A stretch of DNA of 64,000 nt from Kutzneria kofuensis (GTDB lineage Bacteria; Actinomycetota; Actinomycetes; Mycobacteriales; Pseudonocardiaceae). The stretch's first letter is position 1. The number at the start of each line of letters is the position of its first letter. The notes under the pieces were generated by a model. It was not told the DNA's origin and did no database searches. It saw nothing but the letters and a program-made list of their open reading frames with translations. The stretch is taken from positions 4,404,038 through 4,468,037 of the forward strand of contig NZ_JACHIR010000001.1 of NCBI RefSeq assembly GCF_014203355.1, written 5' to 3'. The translations under genes and the position numbers were made by a program. This document shows positions 63,742 through 64,000 of the stretch, in pieces.

Positions 63742-64000
63742 TCAGCCCAGGTCCCGGGCCAGGAGGTCGTCTTCGGTTTCGCGGCGGACGAGGAGACGGG
63801 CGTTGCCGTCACGGACCGAGACCACGGGTGGGCGGCCGACCATGTTGTAGTTGGAGGCGAGGGAGTGGTGGTAGGCGCCGGTGCAGGGGACGGCGAGGAG
63901 GTCGCCGCAGCGGAGGTCGACGGGAAGGGCAACGTCCTCGGCGAGGAGGTCGCCGGCTTCGCAGTGGCGGCCGACGACGGTGCACGGGCGGGTGGCGGGA
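63742..64000 (-). CDS. lysA: Diaminopimelate decarboxylase, C-terminal end
   Basis: The last 85 or so codons of a gene that starts beyond the right edge. Reading the minus strand gives VVGRHCEAGDLLAEDVALP, then DLLAVPCTGAYHHSLASNYN and MVGRPPVVSVRDG, which match the C-terminal barrel of LysA. CEAGDLL carries the cysteine and Asp of the partner active site, and AYHHSLASNYN the conserved Tyr. It makes L-lysine from meso-DAP. The stop is TGA at 63742-63744, 60 bases before the macro-domain gene. Confidence 0.88.
   Translation of the reverse strand, partial: PATRPCTVVGRHCEAGDLLAEDVALPVDLRCGDLLAVPCTGAYHHSLASNYNMVGRPPVVSVRDGNARLLVRRETEDDLLARDLG

Overview
The window is high-GC actinobacterial DNA. 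It carries mshD (mycothiol synthase), a GlnR regulator with its Asp50, DUF3073, an RsiG-type c-di-GMP receptor, many GTG starts and many promoters of the leaderless type (TANNNT followed 6-8 bases later by the start codon). The gene content and the large secreted-hydrolase complement suggest a filamentous Pseudonocardiaceae-like soil organism; this assignment is an inference. No tRNA, rRNA, CRISPR array, insertion sequence or phage gene was seen. No stretch over 300 bases lacks a gene.

The backbone, from memory of the M. tuberculosis map, follows Rv0803-Rv0823c: purL (cut by the left edge), sterol-carrier protein, purF, purM, DUF3073, pabC, nitrobindin, DUF1416, rhodanese sseA, thioredoxin, lmeA, glnR, mshD, pstB, phoU, an LCP-like protein and dusB. 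Accessory blocks sit between these genes.

1.2-16.5 kb: two secreted GH25 lysozymes, glutamate decarboxylase, a CapA-like secreted phosphatase-fold protein, aldo-keto reductase with a divergent LysR regulator, an S-adenosyl methyltransferase coupled to a PAS-GGDEF-EAL protein, a zinc dehydrogenase, an SseB-like protein and a large exo-beta-D-glucosaminidase (csxA). 16.6-23.3 kb: purF-purM, arfB and two tandem paralogues of unknown function. 23.4-35.3 kb: a complete myo-inositol catabolic and uptake cluster (mmsA, lacI, then iolG-iolE-ABC transporter-iolC-aldolase-iolB-iolD) around a double LacI-type operator.

35.4-46.1 kb: small conserved proteins, RsiG, a BKACE enzyme, ygfZ-nur, pabC, a modular GH18 chitinase behind a DasR-type site, and a compact operon of a 32-residue membrane peptide, nitrobindin and pxpB-pxpC. 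46.2-49.4 kb: a sulfur operon (DUF4395, sseA, DUF1416) preceded by a 24-residue cysteine-containing leader peptide, then thioredoxin and lmeA. 49.6-56.1 kb: glnR, mshD, pstSCAB behind a PHO box, and phoU. 56.2-61.8 kb: a long LCP-like protein with a degenerate active site, a diguanylate cyclase, a lipoprotein and dusB.

61.9-64.0 kb: a lower-GC pair encoding a membrane protein and a TIR-domain protein, with a macro-domain gene just upstream, then the end of lysA. The TIR, membrane and macro combination recalls NAD-dependent anti-phage signalling and is the best candidate for an undescribed system. Chitin and chitosan use (dasR-like and csnR-like sites), c-di-GMP signalling (three proteins) and phosphate, nitrogen and sulfur control are the recurring themes.
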